From Subdoligranulum variabile (GTDB taxonomy: Bacteria; Bacillota; Clostridia; Oscillospirales; Ruminococcaceae), in NCBI GenBank assembly GCA_003343905.1, contig QAKI01000051.1:82190-146189 (forward strand): a stretch of DNA of 64,000 nucleotides, written 5' to 3'. Below are positions 42,494 through 51,709 of this stretch, piece by piece. Made by a program: the position numbers and the translations under genes. Under the pieces are notes generated by a model that was not told where the DNA came from, ran no database searches, and worked only from the letters and a program-made list of their open reading frames with translations. Each line of letters opens with the position of its first letter. Position 1 is the stretch's first letter.

Positions 42494-43423
42494 TTATTTT
42501 TTCAGGGCTTTGAGCTGGCTCAGGTCGTAGGGGGTGTCCTGGTAGACGTAGTAATTGAGCCAGTTGGTATAAAGCAGGTATCCGTGGGCGCGCCAGCGGA
42601 ACAGCGGGTCGCGCGTGGGATCGTCGTCCGGGTAGTAGTTGCAGGGCACCCGGATGGGCTTCCCGGCGACCACGTCGCGCTTGTACTCGGTGTCCAGCGT
42701 GTACTTGTCGTACTCAGGGTGGCCGATGACGAAGATCTGGCGGCCGGAATCGGTGGAAAGCAGCATCGGCCCGGCTTCGTCGCTCTCTGCCAGAATGCGC
42801 AGGTCGGGGCAGGCGTCGATGGCGGCGCGGTCCGGCCCGGCCCAGCGGCTGTGGGGGGCGTAGAACACCTCGTCAAAGCCGCGCACCAGCGGGTTCGCCG
42901 GGCGGGTGACCCGGTGTTCAAATACGCCGAACATCTTCTGCGGCAGATGGACCTTGGGAATGCCGAAGTGGTAGTACAGCCCGGCCAGCGCGCCCCAGCA
43001 GAGGTGGATCGTGGAATACACGTTGTTCTTGGTGTATTCCATGATCTCGCACAGTTCGTCCCAATAGTCGATGTCGGGGTAGTCGAGGTCCTCGATGGGC
43101 GCGCCCGTGATGATCATGCCGTCGAACCGCTCGTGCCGGACCTGCGCAAAGGTCTTGTAGAAGGTCTTCATGTGTTCGGGCGAGGTGTGGGCGGCGTCAT
43201 GGGTGGCCGTCTGCAGCAGGGTGATCTGCACCTGCAGCGGGCTGTTGGCCAGCAGGCGGGCCAGCTGGGTCTCCGTCACGATCTTGGTGGGCATCAGGTT
43301 GAGGATCAGGATGCGCAGCGGGCGAATGTTCTGGCTGCGGGCCCGCTCCCGGTGCATGACAAAGACGTTTTCCTGGGAAAGCGCCTCGAAGGCGGGCAGC
43401 TCTTTGGGGATGATAAGCGGCAT
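42494..43423 (-). CDS. metA: Homoserine O-acetyltransferase (MetA type)
   Basis: 309 residues of the MetA family. Catalytic Cys142 (HLCWGALAG) and the GHPEYD histidine are present. Residue 111 is Glu (ITGAPIE); in studied MetA enzymes Glu111 selects acetyl-CoA and Gly111 succinyl-CoA, so this should make O-acetylhomoserine. That fits the sulfhydrylase gene directly upstream (28 bp). It is the second gene of a metY-metA-glycosyltransferase unit. No SAM riboswitch or T-box is seen upstream of the unit. Confidence 0.93.
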   Translation of the reverse strand: MPLIIPKELPAFEALSQENVFVMHRERARSQNIRPLRILILNLMPTKIVTETQLARLLANSPLQVQITLLQTATHDAAHTSPEHMKTFYKTFAQVRHERFDGMIITGAPIEDLDYPDIDYWDELCEIMEYTKNNVYSTIHLCWGALAGLYYHFGIPKVHLPQKMFGVFEHRVTRPANPLVRGFDEVFYAPHSRWAGPDRAAIDACPDLRILAESDEAGPMLLSTDSGRQIFVIGHPEYDKYTLDTEYKRDVVAGKPIRVPCNYYPDDDPTRDPLFRWRAHGYLLYTNWLNYYVYQDTPYDLSQLKALKK

Positions 43424-43451
43424 AGTGTATGGCTCCCTGTTCAGGCGTTGG

Positions 43452-44738
43452 TCAGATCTGGTCCAGCGCCTGGGCGATGTCGTTGATCAGATCCTGCTTG
43501 TCCTCCAGGCCGCAGCTCATGCGGACCAGGTCCGGCATGACCCCGGCGGCCAGCAGTTGTTCGTCGTTCATCTGGCGGTGGGTGCTGCTGGCGGGGTGCA
43601 GGCAGCAGGTGCGAGCGTCGGCCACATGGGTCTCGATGGCGGCGACCTTCAGATGGGCCATAAAGTTGGCCGCGGCCGCGCGCCCGCCCTTGACGCCGAA
43701 GCTGACGACGCCGCAGGAACCGTGGGGCAGGTATTTTTCGGCCAGCGCGTGGTATTTGTCGCCGGGCAGGCCGCAGTAGTTGACGTAGGCGATCTTGGGG
43801 TGGGCGGCCAGGAATTCGGCCACGGCCTGCCCGTTCTCACAGTGGCGGGCCATCCGCACGTGCAGGCTTTCCAGCCCCAGGTTGAGCATATAGGCGCTCA
43901 TGGGACTCTGGACGCAGCCCAGGTCGCGCATGAGCTGGGCCGTGGCCTTGGTGATGAAAGCCCCCTCCTTGCCGAAACGCTCGGCATAGGTGACGCCGTG
44001 GTAGCTCTCGTCGGGGGTGGTCAGGCCGGGGAACTTGTCGGCGTGGGCCATCCAGTCGAACTTGCCGCCGTCCACGATGGCGCCGCCCACGCAGCCGCCG
44101 TGGCCGTCCATGTACTTGGTGGTGGAATGGGTCACGATGTCGGCGCCCCATTCCAGCGGGCGGCAGTTCACGGGCGTGGCAAAGGTGTTGTCCACGACCA
44201 GCGGCACGCCGTGGCGGTGGGCTGCGGCCGCAAATTTTTCAATATCTAGCACGGTCAGCGCCGGGTTGGCGATGGTCTCGCCAAAGACGGCTTTGGTGTT
44301 GGGCTGGAAAGCCGCGTCCAGTTCTTCCTCGGTGCAGTCGGGGGAGAGGAAGGTGGCCGTGATGCCCATTTTCGCCATCGTCACCGAGATCAGGTTGAAG
44401 GTGCCGCCGTAGATGGAACTGGAAGAAACGATGTGGTCCCCGGCGCTGCACAGGTTGAACAGCGCGAAGAAGTTGGCAGCCTGGCCGGAGCCGGTCAGCA
44501 TACCGGCGGTGCCGCCTTCCAGTTCGGTGATCTTGGCGGCCACCGTGTCGCAGGTGGGGTTCTGCAGGCGGGAATAGAAATAGCCGCTGGATTCCAGGTC
44601 GAACAGCTTGCCCATCTCGTCGGAGCTGTCGTACTTGAAGGTGGTGCTTTGTACGATGGGGATCTGGCGCGGTTCCCCATTGCCGGGATGATAGCCGCCC
44701 TGTACGCACAGGGTGTTGATCGAATAGTTCTGGCTCAT
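43452..44738 (-). CDS. metY: O-acetylhomoserine sulfhydrylase
   Basis: 428 residues, a PLP-dependent gamma-family enzyme. The PLP Lys is K208 in HSTTKYMDGHG; QIPIVQSTTF, YSRLQNPT and LTGSGQAANFF are conserved. The length and the long C-terminal HPASSTHRQM segment match MetY rather than cystathionine beta-lyase. It makes homocysteine from O-acetylhomoserine and sulfide. AAAGGAG precedes the ATG, and the promoter is at 44794-44822. Confidence 0.93.
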   Translation of the reverse strand: MSQNYSINTLCVQGGYHPGNGEPRQIPIVQSTTFKYDSSDEMGKLFDLESSGYFYSRLQNPTCDTVAAKITELEGGTAGMLTGSGQAANFFALFNLCSAGDHIVSSSSIYGGTFNLISVTMAKMGITATFLSPDCTEEELDAAFQPNTKAVFGETIANPALTVLDIEKFAAAAHRHGVPLVVDNTFATPVNCRPLEWGADIVTHSTTKYMDGHGGCVGGAIVDGGKFDWMAHADKFPGLTTPDESYHGVTYAERFGKEGAFITKATAQLMRDLGCVQSPMSAYMLNLGLESLHVRMARHCENGQAVAEFLAAHPKIAYVNYCGLPGDKYHALAEKYLPHGSCGVVSFGVKGGRAAAANFMAHLKVAAIETHVADARTCCLHPASSTHRQMNDEQLLAAGVMPDLVRMSCGLEDKQDLINDIAQALDQI

Positions 44739-44793
44739 AAAAATGCACTCCTTTTACATTACGCAGGTCATGCGGCCCGTTTCGCTGGTTCTT

Positions 44794-44822
44794 ATTGTAA
44801 GGGCTGGCGGCGTTAAAATCAA
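44794..44822 (-). promoter_or_regulatory. Promoter of metY
   Basis: TTGATT (44822-44817), a 17-bp spacer and TACAAT (44799-44794) on the minus strand, about 55 bp before the metY start. The leader is too short for a SAM riboswitch. Confidence 0.7.
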
Positions 44823-44896
44823 GGGGGAAGGGCGGCGCGGGCGCGCATAAAATCGAAAACCGGGGCAAAACGGGTATGGAAATCCGCCGCAGGGTA

Positions 44897-44905
44897 TGGT
44901 ATAAT
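44897..44905 (+). promoter_or_regulatory. Extended -10 promoter of purA
   Basis: TGGTATAAT is an extended -10 element. A weak -35 (TGGAAA at 44877) is 17 bp upstream. The purA start is 76 bp downstream. Confidence 0.65.
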
Positions 44906-44980
44906 ACAAGACGGCGGCGGATCCCGGGAAGACCGGAAAAGGCTGAATTGCCGAATGAGTTTGCAAAAGAGGTAGAAAGT

Positions 44981-46273
44981 ATGCTTACTGCAATCACCGG
45001 TATCAACTGGGGCGACGAGGGCAAGGGCCGTATGGTGGACCTGCTCAGCCAGGATTATGACATCGTCGCACGTTATCAGGGTGGCGACAACGCCGGCCAT
45101 ACGGTCAAGAATGAGCGCGGCAAGTTCATCCTGAACCTGATCCCCTCTGGCATCCTGCGCCCGGAAGTCGTCTGCGTTATGGGCGGCGGCATGGTCATCG
45201 ACCCCGAGCATCTGGAAAAGGAGATCGCGTCCCTGAAGGAACAGGGCATCGAGATCAGCCCCGCGAACCTGAAGATCTCTGACCGCGCCACCATCACGAT
45301 GCCCTTCCATGTGGCCCAGGACGGCCTGGAGGAAGAGCGTCTGTCCAAGACGGGCGCGCAGTTCGGTTCCACCAAGCGCGGCATCGCCTACACCTACGGC
45401 GACAAGTACATGAAAAAGACCCTGCGCATGGGCGATTTCTGCCACATGGATGAAGGCGTGCGCAAGCGCCTGCAGACCATCGTGGAATCCAAAAACCTGA
45501 CGATGGAGAAGATCTACGGCCAGGCGCCCGTCAGCGCGGACGAAATGTGGGCCTGGTGCGAGCGTTACGCCAAGATCTTCGCCCCCTATGTCTGCGATGT
45601 GGGCCAGTACCTGACCCAGGCGGACGAGGAAGGCAAGAAGATCATGTTCGAGGCCCAGCTCGGCGCGCTGCGTGACATCGACTTCGGCATCTATCCCTAC
45701 ACTTCTTCTTCCAACACCATCGGCGCCTATGCGCCCATCGGCGCGGGCATCCCCGGCCGCAAGCTGGACCTTTCCATCGGCATCATGAAGGCTTATTCTT
45801 CCTGCGTGGGCGAAGGCCCCTTCACGGCGGAACTGGCCATGAGCGAGGACGAAAAGAACGTCCTGCGTGAGCACGGCCATGAATACGGCGCGGCCACCGG
45901 CCGCCCCCGCCGCGTAGGCCCGTTTGACGCTGTGGCGAGCCGCTACGGCGTGCAGTGCCAGGGCTGCGATGAACTGGCCCTGACGCTGCTGGATGTGCTG
46001 GACTACATGGAGCAGATCCCTGTGGTGACCCAGTACCGCCTGACGGACGGCACCACGACCGGCCGTTTCCCCATGGGCAAGACGCTGGACGACGCCCAGC
46101 CCGTGGTCGAGATGATGCCCGGCTGGCACTGCGACATTACCGGCGTGCGCAAGTTCGAGGACCTGCCCATCGAGGCGCAGAACTACATCACCCGGCTGGA
46201 AGAGCTGGTGGGCTGCCGGATCAAGTACATCTCGGTCGGCCCCGAGCGCGACGCCTGCATCGTGCGGGACTGA
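44981..46273 (+). CDS. purA: Adenylosuccinate synthetase
   Basis: 430 residues. GDEGKGR (11-17), NAGHT (38-42) and the C-terminal RYGVQCQGCDELALT region are present. It joins IMP and aspartate with GTP, the step before the second PurB reaction. The ATG at 44981 has AAAAGAGG upstream; the frame continues further but without a ribosome site. It is monocistronic with its own promoter and terminator, separate from the pur operon. Confidence 0.96.
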   Translation: MLTAITGINWGDEGKGRMVDLLSQDYDIVARYQGGDNAGHTVKNERGKFILNLIPSGILRPEVVCVMGGGMVIDPEHLEKEIASLKEQGIEISPANLKISDRATITMPFHVAQDGLEEERLSKTGAQFGSTKRGIAYTYGDKYMKKTLRMGDFCHMDEGVRKRLQTIVESKNLTMEKIYGQAPVSADEMWAWCERYAKIFAPYVCDVGQYLTQADEEGKKIMFEAQLGALRDIDFGIYPYTSSSNTIGAYAPIGAGIPGRKLDLSIGIMKAYSSCVGEGPFTAELAMSEDEKNVLREHGHEYGAATGRPRRVGPFDAVASRYGVQCQGCDELALTLLDVLDYMEQIPVVTQYRLTDGTTTGRFPMGKTLDDAQPVVEMMPGWHCDITGVRKFEDLPIEAQNYITRLEELVGCRIKYISVGPERDACIVRD

Positions 46274-46304
46274 TCCGGGCATAGCCCCTTATTACATGAC
46301 AGAG

Positions 46305-46334
46305 AACGGCGGACTTTTGGAGTCCGCCGTTTTG
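46305..46334 (+). terminator. Terminator of purA
   Basis: AACGGCGGACT (46305-46315) pairs perfectly with AGTCCGCCGTT (46321-46331) around a 5-nt loop, then TT. The T-run is short, so some read-through into the cation efflux gene is possible. Confidence 0.75.
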
Positions 46335-46352
46335 TGAAAGGAGACGAACGGG

Positions 46353-47555
46353 TTGATCGATCTGTTGATCCGAACGTTTATCAAAAACCACAAAAACACC
46401 GCCGACCGCACGGTGCGCACCGCCTACGGCAATCTGGCGTGCATCATCAGCGTGATTTGCAACCTGCTGCTGTTCGCAGGCAAGGCGACCGTCGGCACGC
46501 TGTCGGGCAGCGTTTCCATCACGGCGGACGGCCTGAACAACCTGTCGGACGCCAGCTCCAACCTGGTAAGCCTGGTGGGCTTCAAGCTGGGGGCGCGCCC
46601 GGCGGACTCCCAGCACCCGTATGGACACGCCCGCTATGAATATCTGGCGGGGCTGGCCGTCTCGGTCATGATCCTCGTCATCGGCGTGGAACTGCTCAAG
46701 GAAAGTTTTGAGAAGGTGCTGCACCCCACGCCGGTGCAGTTCGGCTGGCTGCCGGTGGTCGTGCTGCTGGCCTCCATTCTGGTAAAGCTGTGGATGAGCC
46801 TGCTCAACCGCAAGATCGGCCGTACCATCCAGTCCGAAACGCTGATCGCCACGGCGGCGGACGCCCGCAACGATGTGGTAGCCACCGGCGCGGTCCTGAT
46901 CGCGTCGGTGCTGACCTACCTGACCGGCATCGACCGCATCGACGGCATCATGGGTCTGGGCGTGGCCGCTTTCATCCTGTACAGCGGCATCCAACTGGTG
47001 CGGGACACCATCGACCCGCTGCTGGGCGCGGCACCTGACCCGGAACTGGTGGAATATATCGAGAAAAAGGCCCTGGGCTATCCCGGCGTGCTGGGCGTCC
47101 ATGACCTGATGATCCATGACTACGGCCCCGGCAACCGGCTGGTCAGCTTCCATATCGAGATGGACGCCAGCGGCGACGTGATGAAAAGCCATGATGTGAT
47201 CGACAATATCGAACGCGACCTGCTGGTGCAGGACGGGATGATCGCCACCATCCACTACGACCCCGTCGTCACGGGCAACCCCCATACAGAGGAGATCCGC
47301 ACTTTCCTCCAGCAGGAAGTGGCGCGGCTGGACCCCCGCGCCAATGTGCATGACCTGCGCATCGTGCCCGGTCCCAGCCACACCAACGTCATCTTTGACT
47401 GTGCGGTCCCGGCTGAATATGTGACCGACAAACAGCACCGCGGCGTCACGCTGGTCAATGAACTGCGCACCGCCGTGCAGCAGCGTTGGCCCGACCATTT
47501 CTGTGTCATCAAACTGGAACCCGATTACGCGCCCTGCGCGCATACGCAGGAATAA
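46353..47555 (+). CDS. Cation diffusion facilitator (CDF) family efflux protein
   Basis: 400 residues with about six membrane helices and a cytoplasmic C-terminal domain. The metal-site motifs are ADGLNNLSDASSN in helix 2 and ADARNDVVATG in helix 5, and QHPYGHARYEYLAG lies between helices 2 and 3. It exchanges divalent metal (Zn, Mn or Fe) for protons. The C-terminal region is longer than in minimal CDFs. The start is TTG at 46353, with AAAGGAG 9 bp upstream. It heads a unit with malic enzyme and fumarase, 18 bp before the former. The metal cannot be told from sequence. Confidence 0.9.
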   Translation: MIDLLIRTFIKNHKNTADRTVRTAYGNLACIISVICNLLLFAGKATVGTLSGSVSITADGLNNLSDASSNLVSLVGFKLGARPADSQHPYGHARYEYLAGLAVSVMILVIGVELLKESFEKVLHPTPVQFGWLPVVVLLASILVKLWMSLLNRKIGRTIQSETLIATAADARNDVVATGAVLIASVLTYLTGIDRIDGIMGLGVAAFILYSGIQLVRDTIDPLLGAAPDPELVEYIEKKALGYPGVLGVHDLMIHDYGPGNRLVSFHIEMDASGDVMKSHDVIDNIERDLLVQDGMIATIHYDPVVTGNPHTEEIRTFLQQEVARLDPRANVHDLRIVPGPSHTNVIFDCAVPAEYVTDKQHRGVTLVNELRTAVQQRWPDHFCVIKLEPDYAPCAHTQE

Positions 47556-47573
47556 CAAGGAAGGGGAAAAACT

Positions 47574-48745
<1,172 letters not shown>

Positions 48746-48749
<4 letters not shown>

Positions 48750-49594
48750 GCACGATCCGTACCATAGACGCCGCGGCGATTCGGGACGCCGTGGAGGCGC
48801 TGTGCATTGAGGCAAACACCAGCCTGCCCGCGGACGTAAAAGCGGCGCTGGACCGGGCGCAGGCGGCGGAACCCTGGCCGCTGGCAAAGCAGACGTTGGA
48901 ACTGTTGCAGCAGAATCTCTGCGTCGCCGCGCAGGAGGACCTGCCCATCTGCCAGGACACCGGCATGGCCTGCGTGTTCCTGGAACTGGGGCAGGACGCC
49001 CACATCGAGGGCGACCTGACGGAGGCTGTCAACGAGGGCGTGCGCCGCGGCTATGAGAAAGCCTATCTGCGCAAGTCCATCACGGCAGACCCCCTGCAGC
49101 GGGTCAATACGGGGGATAATACCCCTGCGTTCCTGACCGTGCATCTAGTGCCCGGCAGCGGCTGCCGCATCACGGTGGCCCCCAAGGGCGCAGGCAGCGA
49201 GAATATGAGCCGCCTTGCCATGCTCAAACCGGCGGACGGCGTGCAGGGCGTCAAGGATTTCGTGCTGGAAACGGTGCGTCTGGCGGGGGCCAACCCCTGC
49301 CCGCCCATCGTGCTGGGCATCGGCATCGGCGGCAGCTTCGACCACTGCGCAGCCCTTGCCAAGCAGGCGTTGCTGCGCCCGCTGGACCAGCCCAACGCCG
49401 ATCCCTACTACGCCGCACTGGAGCGCGAACTGCTGGACGCCATCAACGCCACCGGCTTCGGGCCGCAGGGCTTCGGCGGCGCCACCACCTGCCTGGGCGT
49501 TTCCATCGAGCAGCGTCCCACCCATGTGGCCTGCCTGCCGGTGGCCGTCAATATGAGCTGCCATGTGACGCGCCGCGCCAGCCGGGAGGTATGA
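48746..49594 (+). CDS. Fumarate hydratase class I, alpha subunit
   Basis: 282 residues of the Fe-S fumarase/tartrate dehydratase alpha family. Cluster cysteines are expected in LPICQDTGMA and SFDHCAAL and near the C terminus (MSCHVTRRA or TTCLGVS). PKGAGSENMSRLAML and GIGIGGSFD are conserved. With the beta subunit encoded at 49782 it hydrates fumarate to malate. Tartrate dehydratase is possible, but the neighbouring malic enzyme favours fumarase. The start overlaps malic enzyme by 4 bp. Confidence 0.92.
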
Positions 49595-49596
49595 CG

Positions 49597-49782
49597 ATGG
49601 AAAAACAGAAGATCGACATTCCGCTGGATGGGGGAGGGCAGGCCCGGCGCCGCCCCATCGATATCCCGCTGGACGGCGATACGGACGCGGCCATCACCCG
49701 CAAGGAGTTCGAAGCCGTCAACCGCCACCATGAAGCGTACAAAGAAATGCGCCGCCGTGCGCAGGAAGAGGGGAAAGACTGA
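49597..49782 (+). CDS. Small repeat protein between the fumarase subunits (unknown function)
   Basis: 61 residues, hydrophilic and charged. The sequence KIDIPLDGG is repeated as PIDIPLDGD after about 14 residues, followed by a helical Arg/Glu-rich half (KEFEAVNRHHEAYKEMRRRA). The ATG at 49597 has GGGAGG 7 bp upstream; an ATG at 49591 overlaps the alpha-subunit stop but is too close to the ribosome site. The stop overlaps the beta-subunit ATG (TGATG), so all three genes are coupled. I do not recognise a family. It may be an assembly or Fe-S maturation factor for the fumarase, inferred only from position. Confidence 0.78.
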   Translation: MEKQKIDIPLDGGGQARRRPIDIPLDGDTDAAITRKEFEAVNRHHEAYKEMRRRAQEEGKD

Positions 49783-50345
49783 TGCAGTATCGTTTGCAGA
49801 CCCCGCTCAAACGGGAGGACCTGGCGCCGCTGCATGCCGGGGATACCGTGCTGCTTTCCGGCGTGGTATATACCGCGCGGGACGCCGCCCACGCCCGCAT
49901 GATGGAACTGCTGGACGCCGGGCAGCCGCTGCCGTTCCCGCTGGAAGGGGCGGCCGTCTACTATGTAGGCCCCACGCCGGAGCGTCCGGGCTGTGCCATC
50001 GGCGCGGCCGGACCCACGACTTCGGGCCGTATGGACGCCTACACGCCGCGGCTGCTGGATCTGGGGCTGGCCTGTATGATCGGCAAGGGCAAGCGCAGCG
50101 AAGCCGTCAAAGCGTCGGTGGTCAAAAACGGGGCGGTCTATCTGGGGGCCATCGGCGGGGCCGGTGCCCTGATGGCACGCAGCGTGCAAAGCTGTGAAGT
50201 CATCGCCTGGCCGGACCTGGGCTGTGAAGCGGTGCGCCGCCTTACGGTCAAGGATTTCCCGCTGACGGTGCTGCTGGACCCCCACGGGGGCGATCTGTAC
50301 CAGAGCGGCCCCGCCGCCTATCTGGCATCCCGGAACGGAAATTAA
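49782..50345 (+). CDS. Fumarate hydratase class I, beta subunit
   Basis: 187 residues. LHAGDTVLLSGVVYTARDAAH and the catalytic-region GPTTSGRMDAYTPRLL and IGKGKR are the hallmarks of the beta subunit. It completes the two-subunit Fe-S fumarase with the gene at 48746. The start overlaps the stop of the small repeat protein. tRNA-Leu follows after its own promoter. Confidence 0.92.
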   Translation: MQYRLQTPLKREDLAPLHAGDTVLLSGVVYTARDAAHARMMELLDAGQPLPFPLEGAAVYYVGPTPERPGCAIGAAGPTTSGRMDAYTPRLLDLGLACMIGKGKRSEAVKASVVKNGAVYLGAIGGAGALMARSVQSCEVIAWPDLGCEAVRRLTVKDFPLTVLLDPHGGDLYQSGPAAYLASRNGN

Positions 50346-50354
50346 GCGTATGCG

Positions 50355-50383
50355 TTGACAAAACCGCCTAAAGTTGCTACACT
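50355..50383 (+). promoter_or_regulatory. Promoter of tRNA-Leu
   Basis: TTGACA (50355-50360), a 17-bp spacer and TACACT (50378-50383), 12 bp before the tRNA. Confidence 0.8.
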
Positions 50384-50395
50384 AATCATTGGTAT

Positions 50396-50479
50396 GCGGC
50401 TATGGCGGAATTGGCAGACGCGCTGGTTTTAGGGTCCAGTGTCCACGACGTGCAGGTTCAAGTCCTGTTAGCCGCACCA
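50396..50479 (+). tRNA. tRNA-Leu (anticodon TAG)
   Basis: 84 nt with encoded CCA, a long variable arm (GTGTCCACGACGTGC) typical of tRNA-Leu, anticodon loop TTTTAGG with anticodon TAG, and T-loop GTTCAAGTC. Confidence 0.96.
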
Positions 50480-50488
50480 AGCCGATAG

Positions 50489-50538
50489 AATCCGAACTTG
50501 TTTCCAGCAGGAGATGGGTTCGGATTTATTTGTTTTCT
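50489..50538 (+). terminator. Terminator of tRNA-Leu
   Basis: AATCCGAAC (50489-50497) pairs with GTTCGGATT (50518-50526), followed by a T-rich tail. Confidence 0.8.
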
Positions 50539-50540
50539 TT

Positions 50541-50887
50541 GAACGTTGCGAAACCGCTTATTCTTGCAAGGCCCAGCGGTATAAGCGCCTCTCGCTCCAT
50601 GACGAAAAGGGAACGCAGCCGACAACATGATGCGTTCAAACTTTTGTCTTTGTGTATCTGGTTCCCGCTTCTGCCTGCCATTTTCCCAAAAGACCTTGCA
50701 TTGTGGATCATTGCGTGGTAGCATAAAGGCGTTCACAACAGAAAGAAGTGGTATCCCATGATAAAACGCAACGAAGCATCCCTCCATGCAAGGCCGGCAG
50801 ATCGCGATATTTGCATGGAGTAAAAATCATCGCGGCTTTTATATGCCGGCTTTGCTGCTTGAAGATTCTTTCAAGGAGGAAGCCTGC
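50541..50887. other. Non-coding stretch at the start of the accessory segment
   Basis: About 350 bp after tRNA-Leu with no frame that has both a ribosome site and protein-like composition. GC content looks lower than in the flanking core genes. It may hold remnants of older insertions; I could not identify any. Confidence 0.4.
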
Positions 50888-51151
50888 ATGAAATATATCA
50901 ATGCAAAAGATCTTCTTCCCGCTGCATTGGTCAAAGAATTGCAACGCTATGTGCAAGGGGGCTATCTGTATGTTCCCACCGAACAGGCACAGCAAAAACG
51001 ATGGGGAGAAGTCTCCGGTTACCGGCAGGAATTACAGCAGCGAAACCATCAAATCGCAGAGGAGTTTCGGAATGGGACCTCTATGGAGAAGTTGGCGGAA
51101 AAATACTTCCTGTCTGTATCGGCCATTCGTAAAATCATTTATCAAAAATGA
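50888..51151 (+). CDS. CD3324-family small HTH protein
   Basis: 87 residues. It begins MKYINAKDLLPAALVKELQR and has YVQGGYLYVPT, a W-G-E-x-S-G segment and the C-terminal helix-turn-helix MEKLAEKYFLSVSAIRKIIY. This matches the Mor-like CD3324 family common in Clostridia. AAGGAGG precedes the ATG. Probably a DNA-binding regulator; the target is unknown. It opens the lower-GC accessory segment. Confidence 0.82.
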   Translation: MKYINAKDLLPAALVKELQRYVQGGYLYVPTEQAQQKRWGEVSGYRQELQQRNHQIAEEFRNGTSMEKLAEKYFLSVSAIRKIIYQK

Positions 51152-51289
51152 ACCGGCAGGGGGTGCAGGAATGCAGCCCTGCTTTTGTATTGTATACAAA
51201 TTGATTCCGTATCATCCAGTGGATAGAAATGGGATCGCGGCGGTAGTACGATATAAGTAGATCATACATCCGCAAAGGAGGAAACCGCT

Positions 51290-51700
51290 ATGTACACCCG
51301 ATTCGTCTACCGAGGTGACGACACGATCACCGGCTCCAATTTTGACATTGACCTTACACATATGGGACCACTGGATCATAAAAGAAAAAGCGCTTCTATA
51401 TCGGCATCCTGCGGCCCGGCGGGCTACGCTATTCCTATCATGGCGTAAACCGCAACGGGAATGCCAGGCCCCTGTTGTATGTTCACAGTGAACCCGGCCG
51501 GGACTATCAGGATTCCATCGGCTGTATGACAGTCGCAGACCTGACAGAACCCATTCATTCAGGCAGAGATCGTCTATGCCCTGGATGCCACCAAACAGGC
51601 CATACTGTCTGACCGGCAGGGGCGGCCCCTGATCGTTGAACCGGGCATTGGATGTCGGGAAGAGACTGGCCGGTACTCGCTGATGACCAATAAAAAGGAG
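51290..51700 (+). pseudogene. Broken choloylglycine hydrolase-family (linear amide C-N hydrolase) gene
   Basis: The start has AAAGGAGG and MYTRFVYRGDDTITGSNFDI, the Ntn-hydrolase N terminus, but the nucleophile Cys2 is Tyr. After about 32 codons the frame shifts; the next segment reads FYIGILRPGGLRYSYHGVN and TVADLT, then shifts again to IVYALDATKQAILSDRQGR and LIVEPGIG. About 15-20 residues are missing between the second and third parts. Similarity stops at YSLMTN, where the next gene begins. At least two frame changes, loss of the nucleophile and a missing C-terminal half show it is dead. Intact relatives hydrolyse bile salts, penicillin V or acyl amides. Confidence 0.8.
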
Positions 51701-51709
51701 GGAAAAGCC

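Noticed and set aside
42494..43423. MetA as homoserine O-succinyltransferase
   Set aside because: Residue 111 is Glu, the acetyl-CoA-selecting residue, and O-acetylhomoserine sulfhydrylase is encoded next to it.
44739..44793. SAM riboswitch or T-box upstream of metY
   Set aside because: The leader is only about 50 nt and lacks the conserved core of either class.
50458..50787. Minus-strand frame of 109 codons after tRNA-Leu
   Set aside because: It runs through the tRNA-Leu terminator, has no ribosome site and has no recognisable domain.
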